A DNA stretch of 29,113 bases from an uncultured Prevotella sp. GTDB taxonomy: Bacteria; Bacteroidota; Bacteroidia; Bacteroidales; Bacteroidaceae. Shown in pieces: positions 14,858 to 22,385 of this stretch. The stretch is taken from positions 1-29,113 of the forward strand of contig CALFIY010000105.1 of the NCBI GenBank assembly GCA_937877595.1, read 5' to 3'. The notes beneath the pieces are model-generated. The model was not told the origin of the DNA and did not search any database. It saw only the letters and a program-made list of their open reading frames with translations. Made by a program: the position numbers and the translations under genes. Each line of letters starts with the position of its first letter. Position 1 is the first letter of the stretch.

Positions 14858-15490
14858 TTATTTTCCCCATTCTGATGGGTTCTTGCGCCACTCCTGAAGC
14901 ACGGCAAGGTCTTCCTGGCGTATATAGCCTGTGGCAGAAGCCTGCTGAAGCACTGCCTCGTAGTCGCTCAGCGTCACCAGACGTACGCCGGCATTCTCAA
15001 AAGCCTCTGCGGCAACGGGGAAACCATAGGTGAACGATGCTACCATGCCCACCACCTCGGCGCCGGCCTGACGCAGAGCCTCCACAGCCTTGAGGCTGGA
15101 GCCTCCGGTAGAGATGAGGTCTTCCACAACTACTACGCGCGCGCCCTGCTTCAATTCGCCTTCCACCTGATTGCCCATTCCGTGGTCTTTAGGCTTTGGC
15201 CGCACATAGCAGTAAGGCAGTCCGAGTTCGTCGGCCACAAGTGCTCCCTGTGCTATGGCTCCCGTCGCAACGCCTGCCACGGCGTCGGCCTCGGGGAACT
15301 GCTGCTGTATGAGATGGCACAGTTCCAGTTTTACAAAGGAGCGTACCTCAGGGTAGCCCAGGGTCTTGCGGTTGTCGGTATAAATGGGTGAGTGCCAGCC
15401 GCTGGCCCACGTAAAGGGGTTGGCAGGTTGCAACTTGATGGCCTGAATGTCCATCAACTTCTGTGCAAAGAGTTTTTTGATAGTGTCCAT
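14858..15490 (-). CDS. pyrE: Orotate phosphoribosyltransferase
   Basis: The 210-residue enzyme converts orotate and PRPP to orotidine 5'-phosphate in pyrimidine synthesis. Motifs: FTWASGWHSPIYTDNR (orotate-binding region), VAGVATGAIAQGALVA, YVRPKPKDHG (flexible catalytic loop with Lys) and the PRPP-binding signature VVVVEDLISTGGSS (about 119-132). Length is normal. A -7 box lies 45 nt upstream of the ATG; the gene appears to start an operon with the SRPBCC gene, argH and the lipoprotein gene. Confidence 0.97.
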   Translation of the reverse strand: MDTIKKLFAQKLMDIQAIKLQPANPFTWASGWHSPIYTDNRKTLGYPEVRSFVKLELCHLIQQQFPEADAVAGVATGAIAQGALVADELGLPYCYVRPKPKDHGMGNQVEGELKQGARVVVVEDLISTGGSSLKAVEALRQAGAEVVGMVASFTYGFPVAAEAFENAGVRLVTLSDYEAVLQQASATGYIRQEDLAVLQEWRKNPSEWGK

Positions 15491-15534
15491 TGTATATCTT
15501 TTTTTCTGAATTTGCTGAAAAATGTTTGCGACGG

Positions 15535-15542
15535 CAAAAGTA
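15535..15542 (-). promoter_or_regulatory. Probable -7 promoter box of the pyrE operon
   Basis: Minus-strand TACTTTTG fits TAnnTTTG and lies in the 95-nt gap between comF and pyrE. The -33 element is not clear. Confidence 0.55.
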
Positions 15543-15585
15543 CAAAGATTTTACATCACGAGCGAAAAAACTGTAATCTTTTGTA

Positions 15586-16284
15586 TCATCGCTTGGTGAA
15601 GGCAAGGCTTAGGAAACTGACGCTCCTCGCCACGCCCTTCATGGCATCGGCGCAGGCAAGCATCGTGGCTCCCGTGGTACATACGTCGTCGACTATCAGC
15701 ACGTGCTTCCCCATGATGTCGTCGGTACGGCGCAGCACGAAGGCGTCGGTCACATTGGTGCGCCGGTCCCATTTCGTCATCTTTGTCTGGCTTTTGCGGA
15801 ATTGCCTGCGCTGCAGCGCACGGGCTGCGATGGGCAGTCGGGTCACTTCGGCTATGCCTTCGGCCAGCATTTTGCTCTGGTTGTAGCCGCGCTGCCACTG
15901 TCGGCGCCGCGTGAGTGGCACCGGCACGATGCAATCTATGTCATGGAAAAAGTCGTCGAGCATCATCTCCTCGGCCATCATTCTGCCAAGGTCGGTGCCT
16001 ATTTCCGGCTGGTCGCCGTATTTCAGTTTCAGCACCATCTGCGCTGCTTCCGATTTAGGCTCGTAGAAAAACAGGGCTGCGGCGTGCTCCACGGGAGTGA
16101 GGTGCCAGAAACACCGGGCCATGATATTGTCTTTCGGGGAGTGCTGGAATGAAGTCCTGGGCAGTTGCATGTAGCACGGAGCGCATATCGACTGTTCGCT
16201 GATGCTCAGCCGTCGGCCGCAGACGCAGCAACTGCGTGGCGATATGACGTCGAGCAGCCTACTCAGAAAGTTCGTCTTCAGCAT
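15586..16284 (-). CDS. comF: ComF family phosphoribosyltransferase-like protein
   Basis: With the start at 16284 (MLKTNFLSRLLDVISPR) the protein has 232 residues; an upstream in-frame ATG at 16308 would add 8. A zinc-finger-like pair, CCVC (19-22) and CAPC (34-37), precedes a phosphoribosyltransferase domain with VPVPLTRRRQWQRGYNQS and the PRPP-loop motif VLIVDDVCTTGATM (about 196-209). In naturally competent bacteria ComF acts in the cytoplasm in uptake of single-stranded DNA; in Bacteroidota this role is not established. It overlaps the end of recX by about 26 nt, so prmC, recX and comF form one overlapping operon. Confidence 0.9.
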   Translation of the reverse strand: MLKTNFLSRLLDVISPRSCCVCGRRLSISEQSICAPCYMQLPRTSFQHSPKDNIMARCFWHLTPVEHAAALFFYEPKSEAAQMVLKLKYGDQPEIGTDLGRMMAEEMMLDDFFHDIDCIVPVPLTRRRQWQRGYNQSKMLAEGIAEVTRLPIAARALQRRQFRKSQTKMTKWDRRTNVTDAFVLRRTDDIMGKHVLIVDDVCTTGATMLACADAMKGVARSVSFLSLAFTKR

Positions 16285-16753
16285 CGTCAAGGTCTTCGGG
16301 AACGTCAATACACTGGCGGATTATTGCAAAGTCGAAGCCGCGGCTAAGGGCAAAGCGAACCAGTTTCTGTCGCATCTCATAGTCGGATGCAGCGCGCGTG
16401 GAGCGCCGCTTCTGTTGCAGCAGAGGACGCAGCACTTGCAGATACTCGCCGTCGTCAATCTCGTTCATCACGCTGCGACGTATCTCTTCGTCGATATGCT
16501 TTGTCCAGAGAGCCTGTTCCACTTTGCGCCGTCCCCATTTGTTGTAGCGGATTTTGTCTTTTACCATGGCGCGGGCATAGCGTTCGTCGTCGACATAGCG
16601 TTCGGCTGTAAGGCGCGCCATCACAGCAGCCTGCTCCGACTCGGGCAACTGCCAGCGTCGCATCTTCTCAAGCATTTCATACTGGCAGTGCTCGCTCTGG
16701 GCGCAGAGTGCAGCCAACTGGAGGAATGCCTCGTTTTCGTTCTTTGGTGTCAT
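16259..16753 (-). CDS. recX: RecX family regulatory protein
   Basis: The 164-residue, very charged and helical protein fits RecX: CEYEML-like repeats at the start (LAALCAQSEHCQYEMLEKMR), YVDDERYARAMVKDKIRYNKWGRRKVEQAL in the core, and the third helical repeat YEMRQKLVRFALSRGFDFAIIRQCI. RecX binds RecA filaments and inhibits recombinase activity. Its ATG overlaps the prmC stop (ATGA), and its 3' end overlaps comF. recA itself is not in this window. Confidence 0.92.
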   Translation of the reverse strand: MTPKNENEAFLQLAALCAQSEHCQYEMLEKMRRWQLPESEQAAVMARLTAERYVDDERYARAMVKDKIRYNKWGRRKVEQALWTKHIDEEIRRSVMNEIDDGEYLQVLRPLLQQKRRSTRAASDYEMRQKLVRFALSRGFDFAIIRQCIDVPEDLDDAEDELSE

Positions 16754-17604
16754 AGTGTTGCGCGAATCATTCTACGGCGTCCGTATTGGTCGTGGCGTAT
16801 CTCGATGTCGTGATAGCCGTTTCGACTTAGCATCTGCAGCGTTTCGTCGGCGAGGAGAGGGTTTGTTTCGAAGTACAGCAGACCGCCGCCGTTCATCAGC
16901 ACTGTGCCCAGCCGGGCTATTGCGCGGTAGAAGAGCAGCGGATCGCTGTCGTCTACAAAGAGCGCTTGATGGGGCTCATAGCGCAGTACGTTGTCGCTCA
17001 TGCGCGCGCGTTCCTTATTAATAATATAAGGGGGGTTGCTGATGATTAAGTTGATAGTTGACAGTTGACAGTTGACAGTTGACAGTTGACAAGTGAGGAT
17101 GTCGGCCTGAAAGAAGTTTACGCTGGCGTGGTGACGCTCGGCATTGTCGCGTGCCACACAGAGGGCATCGGCAGAAATGTCGCAGGCGGCAACGGTAGCC
17201 GTCGGAATTTCCTTGGCAAGTGTTATGGCAATGCAACCTGAGCCGGTGCCGATGTCGAGAATGTTGCATGGCCTCTGGGGGGTCTCCCTCTGGCTGTCGA
17301 TGACCCACTGGCAGAGTTCGGCTGTCTCCGGACGGGGTATCAGCACGCGGCGGTCTACGGCATAGCGCCGCCCGTAGAATTCGGCAATGCCAAGCACATA
17401 CTGTACGGGTTCGTGCTGTTGCAAGCGCTGGCTAATTTTCTGTAGTTCTGCTTGGTCGTCTGTCGATAATTGCCTATCTTTGCCCATCAGAACATCGGCC
17501 AGCGACAGTCCGTAGCGGATGTCGAACACCATCTGTGCAATGGCTTTTGCCTCGGCTTCGTCGTAGAGTGGTATAAGAGTGTGCCACAACTGGCTGTAGG
17601 TCAT
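16750..17604 (-). CDS. prmC: Peptide chain release factor N5-glutamine methyltransferase
   Basis: The 284-residue enzyme methylates the GGQ glutamine of release factors with S-adenosylmethionine. Motifs: LIPRPETAEL (88-97), DIGTGSG (117-123, SAM-binding motif I) and NPPY (190-193, catalytic N5-glutamine motif). I take MTYSQLWHTL at 17604 as start; the longer open frame upstream runs through promoter DNA and ribD antisense sequence. Residues about 169-185 (CQLSTVNCQLST region) are encoded by seven 7-nt repeats inserted between the usual aspartate strand and the NPPY strand, a loop. The -7 box ends only 4 nt before the ATG, so the transcript is probably leaderless. Confidence 0.95.
   Translation of the reverse strand: MTYSQLWHTLIPLYDEAEAKAIAQMVFDIRYGLSLADVLMGKDRQLSTDDQAELQKISQRLQQHEPVQYVLGIAEFYGRRYAVDRRVLIPRPETAELCQWVIDSQRETPQRPCNILDIGTGSGCIAITLAKEIPTATVAACDISADALCVARDNAERHHASVNFFQADILTCQLSTVNCQLSTINLIISNPPYIINKERARMSDNVLRYEPHQALFVDDSDPLLFYRAIARLGTVLMNGGGLLYFETNPLLADETLQMLSRNGYHDIEIRHDQYGRRRMIRATL
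17051..17099 (-). repeat. In-frame heptad repeat block inside prmC
   Basis: Seven 7-nt units on the plus strand: TTGATAG, TTGACAG four times, TTGACAA, GTGAGGA. On the coding (minus) strand this is (CTGTCAA)n, encoding CQLSTVNCQLST just upstream of the NPPY motif. It is the longest block of this family in the window. Confidence 0.93.
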
Positions 17605-17608
17605 AGTG

Positions 17609-17639
17609 CAAAGGTACGGATAAGCGAGAGGAATGTAAA
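17609..17639 (-). promoter_or_regulatory. prmC promoter with likely leaderless start
   Basis: Minus-strand TACCTTTG (17616-17609) is a full -7 match. A TTTA at 17639-17636, 19 nt upstream, takes the place of the -33 TTTG. The ATG (17604) follows the -7 box by 4 nt, about where transcription should begin. Confidence 0.7.
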
Positions 17640-17658
17640 ATAAAAAAGCAAATTTTTT
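17610..17658. repeat. 49-nt direct repeat, first copy (contains prmC promoter)
   Basis: A perfect 49-nt copy is found again at 17696-17744, 86 nt apart start to start. Begins AAAGGTACGGATAAGCGAGA and ends in AAATTTTTT. Both lie in the gap between divergent prmC and ribD. Confidence 0.95.
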
Positions 17659-17679
17659 ATTTTCATTCCCGAGCGAGAG

Positions 17680-17687
17680 TACTTTCA
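17680..17687 (+). promoter_or_regulatory. Possible -7 promoter box of ribD
   Basis: TACTTTCA resembles TAnnTTTG, with TTTTTTATTTTCATTCC upstream that parallels the inverted prmC promoter. It lies between the two 49-nt repeats and 67 nt before the ribD ATG. Weaker match than other promoters here. Confidence 0.4.
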
Positions 17688-17695
17688 ACGCAGTT

Positions 17696-17744
17696 AAAGG
17701 TACGGATAAGCGAGAGGAATGTAAAATAAAAAAGCAAATTTTTT
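17696..17744. repeat. 49-nt direct repeat, second copy
   Basis: Identical to 17610-17658. In this copy the base after the minus-strand TACCTTT is A, not G, so the -7 box is TACCTTTA and probably weaker. It ends 10 nt before the ribD start. Confidence 0.95.
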
Positions 17745-17754
17745 TCGCAGAGAG

Positions 17755-18711
17755 ATGAACCAAGAGATTACAGACGAGAGATACATGCAGCGCTGCCTGC
17801 AGTTGGCAGCCAACGGGCTGCACGGCGCGCGTCCTAACCCGATGGTGGGAGCAGTGATAGTGGCTCGCGAAAGGATTATCGGCGAGGGCTATCACGTGCG
17901 CTATGGCGAGGGTCATGCCGAGGTGAATGCCTTCAACAGTGTGAGGCCGGCCGACGAGCATCTGCTGCCGGAGGCTACTGTCTACGTTTCGCTGGAACCA
18001 TGCGCGCACTACGGCAAGACACCGCCCTGCGCCGACCTTATTGTGCGCAAGGGAGTGAAGCGTGTCGTGGTGGGATGCGAAGACCCGTTCGCGCAGGTCA
18101 AGGGGCGCGGCATTGCGCGTCTGCGCGAGGCAGGCATCAGCGTCACTGTCGGAATTTTGGAGAAAGAGTGTCGCTGGCTCAACCGCCGCTTTTTCACCTA
18201 TCACGCCGAGCATCGCCCGTATATCATAGTGAAGTGGGCGCAGACCGCCAACGGATTTATCGACGACGGTGGCCGCGCCATCCTGCTCAGCAACGAGCAG
18301 ACGCTGATGCTTTCTCACAAAATGCGGTCGGAAGAGGATGCTATTCTTGTTGGTCACACCACAGAGGAGCGCGAACACCCACAACTCAACGTGCGCCACT
18401 GGTACGGCCCTTCGCCGAAGCGCATCGTGCTGACGCGCCAGCGCCAACTGCCTCAGTTGATAGCCGACCTGTATCAGCAGGGCGTGCAGTCGCTGATAGT
18501 GGAAGGAGGTAGGCAGACCCACGAGGCTTTTTTTGCTGCCGGAATGTGGGACGAGGTGCGCGTGGAAACAGCGCCCGTCGTGGTGGCAGGTGGTACGGTG
18601 GCACCAAAAGTTCCTACGGCAGTGGCGCTACGCAGTTTCACTACCGTGGGAAATAACACGATTGCCGTGTATACGCGCCAGGCGCCTGTCTCTACTGTTG
18701 CTGGTCAATGA
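17755..18711 (+). CDS. ribD: Bifunctional riboflavin biosynthesis deaminase/reductase (shortened reductase domain)
   Basis: RibD deaminates and then reduces the pyrimidine intermediate of riboflavin synthesis. The N-terminal deaminase is intact: HAEVNAF (H54, E56) and EPCAHYGKTPPC (C83, C92 zinc ligands). The reductase half has VKWAQTANGFIDD, MRSEEDAILVGHTT, NVRHWYGPSPKRIVL, SLIVEGG and DEVRVETAP. At about residues 226-240 the strand KRIVLTRQRQLP runs directly into QLIADLYQQGVQ, whereas homologues such as E. coli RibD have about 40-50 more residues there; total length is 318 against the usual 360-370. Either a lineage-specific compact form or a deletion that could affect NADPH binding. The last 20 nt overlap convergent ctpA. 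Confidence 0.93.
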   Translation: MNQEITDERYMQRCLQLAANGLHGARPNPMVGAVIVARERIIGEGYHVRYGEGHAEVNAFNSVRPADEHLLPEATVYVSLEPCAHYGKTPPCADLIVRKGVKRVVVGCEDPFAQVKGRGIARLREAGISVTVGILEKECRWLNRRFFTYHAEHRPYIIVKWAQTANGFIDDGGRAILLSNEQTLMLSHKMRSEEDAILVGHTTEEREHPQLNVRHWYGPSPKRIVLTRQRQLPQLIADLYQQGVQSLIVEGGRQTHEAFFAAGMWDEVRVETAPVVVAGGTVAPKVPTAVALRSFTTVGNNTIAVYTRQAPVSTVAGQ

Positions 18712-20263
18712 GTTGCAGCGCGCGATTTACGATATCGCTCGTCTCATTGATAATGACAAAGTATTCCGTTGTCGACCAAAGGTCGCGCGCTATCAGTGCT
18801 TTCAACTGATTGCAAAGATAGGGCAGAGTACGTTGCAGTTCTTCGTCGTCCTTTGGTGTAATCTTCTGTTTTGCGGCTTCTGCCACTATTTCGTCGATCA
18901 GTTTCTGAGGTATCTCATACTCCCGATGGAATTTCTCGAACGTAGGATATTTCTTTTTCAGTTGCTTACGGTTGTTGTCGACATATCGCAGGTAAGCATT
19001 TATTGATATCGACTTTGCGTTCAACTGGCGGTTGAATGGTGTGTATTTTGTAGTGTCAAGCGGCACATAGTAGTCGGGCATTATTCCGCCTCCGCCGTAT
19101 ACTGCGCGATGCTCCTTGAGCGTGAAGAAGCGCAGCGAGTCGGCAAAGTGTATGCTGTCAGCGTTTGTCAGTTCGCCGCTCTTCAGCCTGTTGATAAGAT
19201 CCATGGCGTAGTCGCGCTGGTTACCTTTTTTATATGGCTTCTGAATGCATCGGCCGACGGGCGTATAGTAGTGGGCCGTGGTGAGGCGTATCACCGAACC
19301 GTCGGGCAGGTCGAAAATGCGCTGCACAAGTCCCTTGCCGAAGGTGCGACGCCCTACGACTATTCCACGGTCGTGGTCCTGTATGGCTCCTGTCACAATT
19401 TCAGAGGCAGAAGCCGAGTAACTGTCGACAAGCACTATCACGCGTCCTGTCTCAAACATTCCGCCCGACGTGGCGATGTAGTCGTGGCGGCGCATCCTGC
19501 GCCCCTCGGTGTAGACAATCAGTTCGTTGTCGGCCAGCAGTTCGTCGGCTATCTCTACTGCGGCATGCAGATATCCTCCACCGTTTTCCTGCAGGTCGAG
19601 CACGAGTGTCTTCATGCCCTGGCCGAGCAGAGAGGCGAGGCTTTCCTTGAATTCGTCATAGGTTTGTGCGCCGAAATTGCCAATACGTATGTATCCAACT
19701 TCTGGGCGTATCATATAAGTGGCGTCGACAGACTTGAGGGGAATCTTGTCGCGTGTTATGACAAAGCGCAGAGTGTCGCTCACGCCGCGGCGCACCACTC
19801 CGAGCACTGCCTTTGTGCCTTTCGGTCCGCGCATGCGGCGTACCATTTCCTCGCGCGGCATTTTTACGCCGGCAATAGTGGTGTCATTGACGCTGACAAC
19901 GCGGTCGCCGGCCATCACGCCTTTCTTCTCCGACGGGCCGCCAGTGATGGTCTGTATCACGAGCAGCGTGTCCTCCACCACGTTAAACTGTATGCCGATG
20001 CCTTCAAAGTTGCCCTGCAGCGGCTCGTTGGCGGCCTTCACCTCCTTGGCTGTCATGTAACTGCTGTGTGGGTCGAGTTTTTCTATCATGCCACGTATGG
20101 CATCCTCAACGAGTTTTTTCTCGTCAACGCTGTCTACGTAGAGATTGTTGACGGTTATCTCGGCTATCTGCAGTTTGCGCAGTGGTATGTCGTCGTTTTT
20201 CTGTGCTGCCAGTGATGTGCTGACAAGCAACATTGCAAGGACAAGTGTCTTACGGAAGAACAT
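18692..20263 (-). CDS. S41 family C-terminal processing peptidase (CtpA-like)
   Basis: I choose the ATG at 20263 (MFFRKTLVLAMLLVSTSLAAQ), which gives a proper signal peptide and a 523-residue protein; the longer frame reads through heptad repeats. After an N-terminal helical region (SYMTAKEVKAANEPLQGNFEG) comes a PDZ domain (about 80-165: GIGIQFNVVEDTLLVIQTI, GGPSEKKGVMAGDRVVSVND) and the protease core with DLQENGGGYL, SYSASASEIVTGAIQDHDRG (catalytic Ser) and GKGLVQ (Lys of the Ser/Lys dyad). Such enzymes cut periplasmic proteins near hydrophobic C-termini. Its 3' end overlaps ribD. Transcribed after parE. Confidence 0.93.
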   Translation of the reverse strand: MFFRKTLVLAMLLVSTSLAAQKNDDIPLRKLQIAEITVNNLYVDSVDEKKLVEDAIRGMIEKLDPHSSYMTAKEVKAANEPLQGNFEGIGIQFNVVEDTLLVIQTITGGPSEKKGVMAGDRVVSVNDTTIAGVKMPREEMVRRMRGPKGTKAVLGVVRRGVSDTLRFVITRDKIPLKSVDATYMIRPEVGYIRIGNFGAQTYDEFKESLASLLGQGMKTLVLDLQENGGGYLHAAVEIADELLADNELIVYTEGRRMRRHDYIATSGGMFETGRVIVLVDSYSASASEIVTGAIQDHDRGIVVGRRTFGKGLVQRIFDLPDGSVIRLTTAHYYTPVGRCIQKPYKKGNQRDYAMDLINRLKSGELTNADSIHFADSLRFFTLKEHRAVYGGGGIMPDYYVPLDTTKYTPFNRQLNAKSISINAYLRYVDNNRKQLKKKYPTFEKFHREYEIPQKLIDEIVAEAAKQKITPKDDEELQRTLPYLCNQLKALIARDLWSTTEYFVIINETSDIVNRALQLIDQQQ

Positions 20264-20272
20264 TTTTTTTAG

Positions 20273-20300
20273 TTGACAGTTGATAGTTGACAGTTGACAG
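20273..20300 (-). repeat. Heptad repeat block just upstream of the protease gene
   Basis: Four 7-nt units on the plus strand: TTGACAG, TTGATAG, TTGACAG, TTGACAG, 9 nt upstream of the ATG at 20263. On the gene's strand it reads CTGTCAA and would be an open frame in phase with the protease (MENCQLSTINCQLKKMFFRK) if translation began at an upstream ATG. Confidence 0.9.
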
Positions 20301-20316
20301 TTTTCCATTGAACATT

Positions 20317-20334
20317 CTTTGACCAATGTCAAAG
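20317..20334. other. Small hairpin in the parE-protease gap
   Basis: CTTTGAC (20317-20323) and GTCAAAG (20328-20334) form a 7-bp stem with a 4-nt loop, between parE and the heptad block. Function unknown; too A/T-rich to be a strong terminator. Confidence 0.4.
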
Positions 20335-20402
20335 CGGCGGAGCCGAGCGGTCGCAAAAAGCAAAAGGAGTTGTCGTAAAAACTATGAATTATGACTTGTG
20401 GA

Positions 20403-22385
20403 TTATTCTTCCTCTTCAGGGCGGTCTTCTTCTATCACGAGGTTGTCGATGATGAAGTTCTGGCGTTCAGGTGTATTCTTACCCATGTAGTATTCGAGCA
20501 GTTTCTGCACCTGGTCGTTCTTGTTGAGCGTCACCTGTTCGAGGCGTATGTCGGGACCGATGAAACCAGCAAACTCTTCCGGCGAAATCTCGCCAAGACC
20601 TTTGAAGCGCGTTATCTCAGGATCGGGGCCAAGGTCGTTGATGGCGCTGATGCGCTCTTCCTCGCTGTAGCAGTAGCGTGTCACGAAGTCGCTCTTCTTT
20701 TGCTGCGGCTGGCGTGCGGCCTGTCTGGCGTCTTCGTCGGCGAGCACCTTTTTGTTCTTTATTTTTGTGCGGCGGTTGCGCACGCGGAAGAGTGGTGTTT
20801 GAAGTACGTAGACATGGCCTTTCTTTATCAGTTCCGGGAAAAACTGCAGGAAGAAAGTTATGATGAGCAGACGGATGTGCATACCGTCGACATCGGCATC
20901 GGTGGCCACTATTACTTTGTTGTAGCGCAGCGTGTCGAGTCCTTCTTCAATGTCGAGGGCAGCCTGAAGAAGGTTGAACTCCTCGTTCTCGTAGACTACT
21001 TTCTTGGTCAGGCCGAACGAGTTGAGGGGCTTGCCGCGCAGCGAGAAGACAGCCTGCGTGTTGACGTCGCGGCTCTTGGTGATGCTGCCGCTGGCCGAGT
21101 CGCCCTCGGTGATGAAGATGCAACTCTCCTCCTTGCGCTCGTTCTTGACGTCGGAGAAATGGATGCGGCAGTCGCGCAACTTGCGGTTGTTCAGATTGGC
21201 CTTTTTGGCACGCTCGCGGGCCAGTTTTGTGACACCGGCCATAGCCTTGCGCTCGCGCTCGCTCTCTTTTACCTTCTGTTCTATCACCTCTGCCACGTCC
21301 TGGTGGATGTGCAGATAGTTGTCTACTTCCTGTTTTATGAAGTCGCCAACGTATTTGTTGATGGTTGGAGGTGCCGGCTGCTTGCTGTCATTAGGTATGG
21401 GAGCCATGGTGAGCGAGCCGAGTTTTATCTTGGTCTGGCTTTCAAAGAGCGGCTCTTCCACGTTGATGGCTATTGCGGCCACCATGCCTGAGCGGATGTC
21501 GCCATACTCATACTTGCCGAAGTATTCCTTGATGGTCTTGGCGATGTGCTCCTTGAAAGCGCTCTGGTGGGTGCCGCCCTGCGTGGTGTGCTGTCCGTTG
21601 ACAAACGAGTAGTACTCCTCGCCATACTGGTTGGCATGGGTGAAGGCTATCTCAATGTCGTCGCCCTTCAGGTGGACGATGGGATAGAGTGCATCGTTGG
21701 TCATGCGGTCCTTGAGCAGGTCTTCCAGCCCGTGGCGCGAGATGATGCGGCGACCGTTGTACATTATTGTCAGCCCCGTGTTGAGGTAGGTATAGTTGCG
21801 GAGCATGGTCTCTACTGTCTCGTCGTGGAACTGATAGCCGATGAACATCGTGTCGTCGGGCTCGAAGAAGATGTATGTGCCGTTCTCATCCTGTGTCGGT
21901 TCGGTGGTGTCGCTCACCAGTTCGCCGCGCTCGAAGACGGCACGGCGCACCTTGCCGTCGCGAAACGAGGCCACCTCGAAGCGTGCGCTCAGCGCATTGA
22001 CGGCTTTCACGCCGACACCATTCAGCCCTATTGACTTTTTAAAAGCCTTTGAATCGAACTTTCCGCTGGTGTTAAGGATACTTACGCTCTCTATCAGTTT
22101 TCCCTGCGGGATGCCTCGGCCGTAGTCGCGCACTGAAATGCGCAGCCCATCTTCAATATTCACCTCGATGCGCTCGCCGGCATGCATCTTAAACTCGTCG
22201 ATGGAGTTGTCGAACACTTCTTTCAGCAGCACGTAAATGCCGTCTTCGGCCGACGAACCGTCGCCGAGCCTTCCGATATACATGCCAGGGCGTAGGCGGA
22301 TGTGTTCCAGGCCCGTCAGGGTCTTGATATTCTCGTCGCCATAGTCGACGACGTCCTGTGGGATTATGGTTGTTTCGTCTGTCAT
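20403..22385 (-). CDS. parE: DNA topoisomerase IV subunit B type ATPase (ParE)
   Basis: The 660-residue protein is a type IIA topoisomerase ATPase subunit that removes positive supercoils and decatenates chromosomes with ParC. Visible: GLEHIRLRPGMYIG (28-41), the GHKL ATPase Asn in EVFDNSIDEF (56-65), DYGRGIPQGK, GLNGVGVKAVNALS (ATP lid), QGGTHQSAF, the TOPRIM residues EGDSASG and DADVDGMHIR, and the tail RFKGLGEI. An inserted polar segment rich in Lys, Ala and Gln (VLADEDARQAARQPQQKKSD, about 543-565) separates TOPRIM strands from YCYSEEER. Absence of the longer GyrB C-terminal features supports ParE over GyrB. Its ATG overlaps the stop of the upstream acetyltransferase-like gene (ATGA). Confidence 0.93.
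   Translation of the reverse strand: MTDETTIIPQDVVDYGDENIKTLTGLEHIRLRPGMYIGRLGDGSSAEDGIYVLLKEVFDNSIDEFKMHAGERIEVNIEDGLRISVRDYGRGIPQGKLIESVSILNTSGKFDSKAFKKSIGLNGVGVKAVNALSARFEVASFRDGKVRRAVFERGELVSDTTEPTQDENGTYIFFEPDDTMFIGYQFHDETVETMLRNYTYLNTGLTIMYNGRRIISRHGLEDLLKDRMTNDALYPIVHLKGDDIEIAFTHANQYGEEYYSFVNGQHTTQGGTHQSAFKEHIAKTIKEYFGKYEYGDIRSGMVAAIAINVEEPLFESQTKIKLGSLTMAPIPNDSKQPAPPTINKYVGDFIKQEVDNYLHIHQDVAEVIEQKVKESERERKAMAGVTKLARERAKKANLNNRKLRDCRIHFSDVKNERKEESCIFITEGDSASGSITKSRDVNTQAVFSLRGKPLNSFGLTKKVVYENEEFNLLQAALDIEEGLDTLRYNKVIVATDADVDGMHIRLLIITFFLQFFPELIKKGHVYVLQTPLFRVRNRRTKIKNKKVLADEDARQAARQPQQKKSDFVTRYCYSEEERISAINDLGPDPEITRFKGLGEISPEEFAGFIGPDIRLEQVTLNKNDQVQKLLEYYMGKNTPERQNFIIDNLVIEEDRPEEEE

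Noticed and set aside
17605..18522. N-terminal 306-residue extension of prmC
   Set aside because: It is antisense to ribD and reads through the divergent promoters; PrmC homologues start at the chosen Met.
19109..20215. 368-residue plus-strand open frame
   Set aside because: It is antisense to the S41 protease gene, whose catalytic motifs are clear.
20391..21491. 366-residue plus-strand open frame
   Set aside because: It is antisense to parE and shows only low-complexity Val/Leu-rich sequence.
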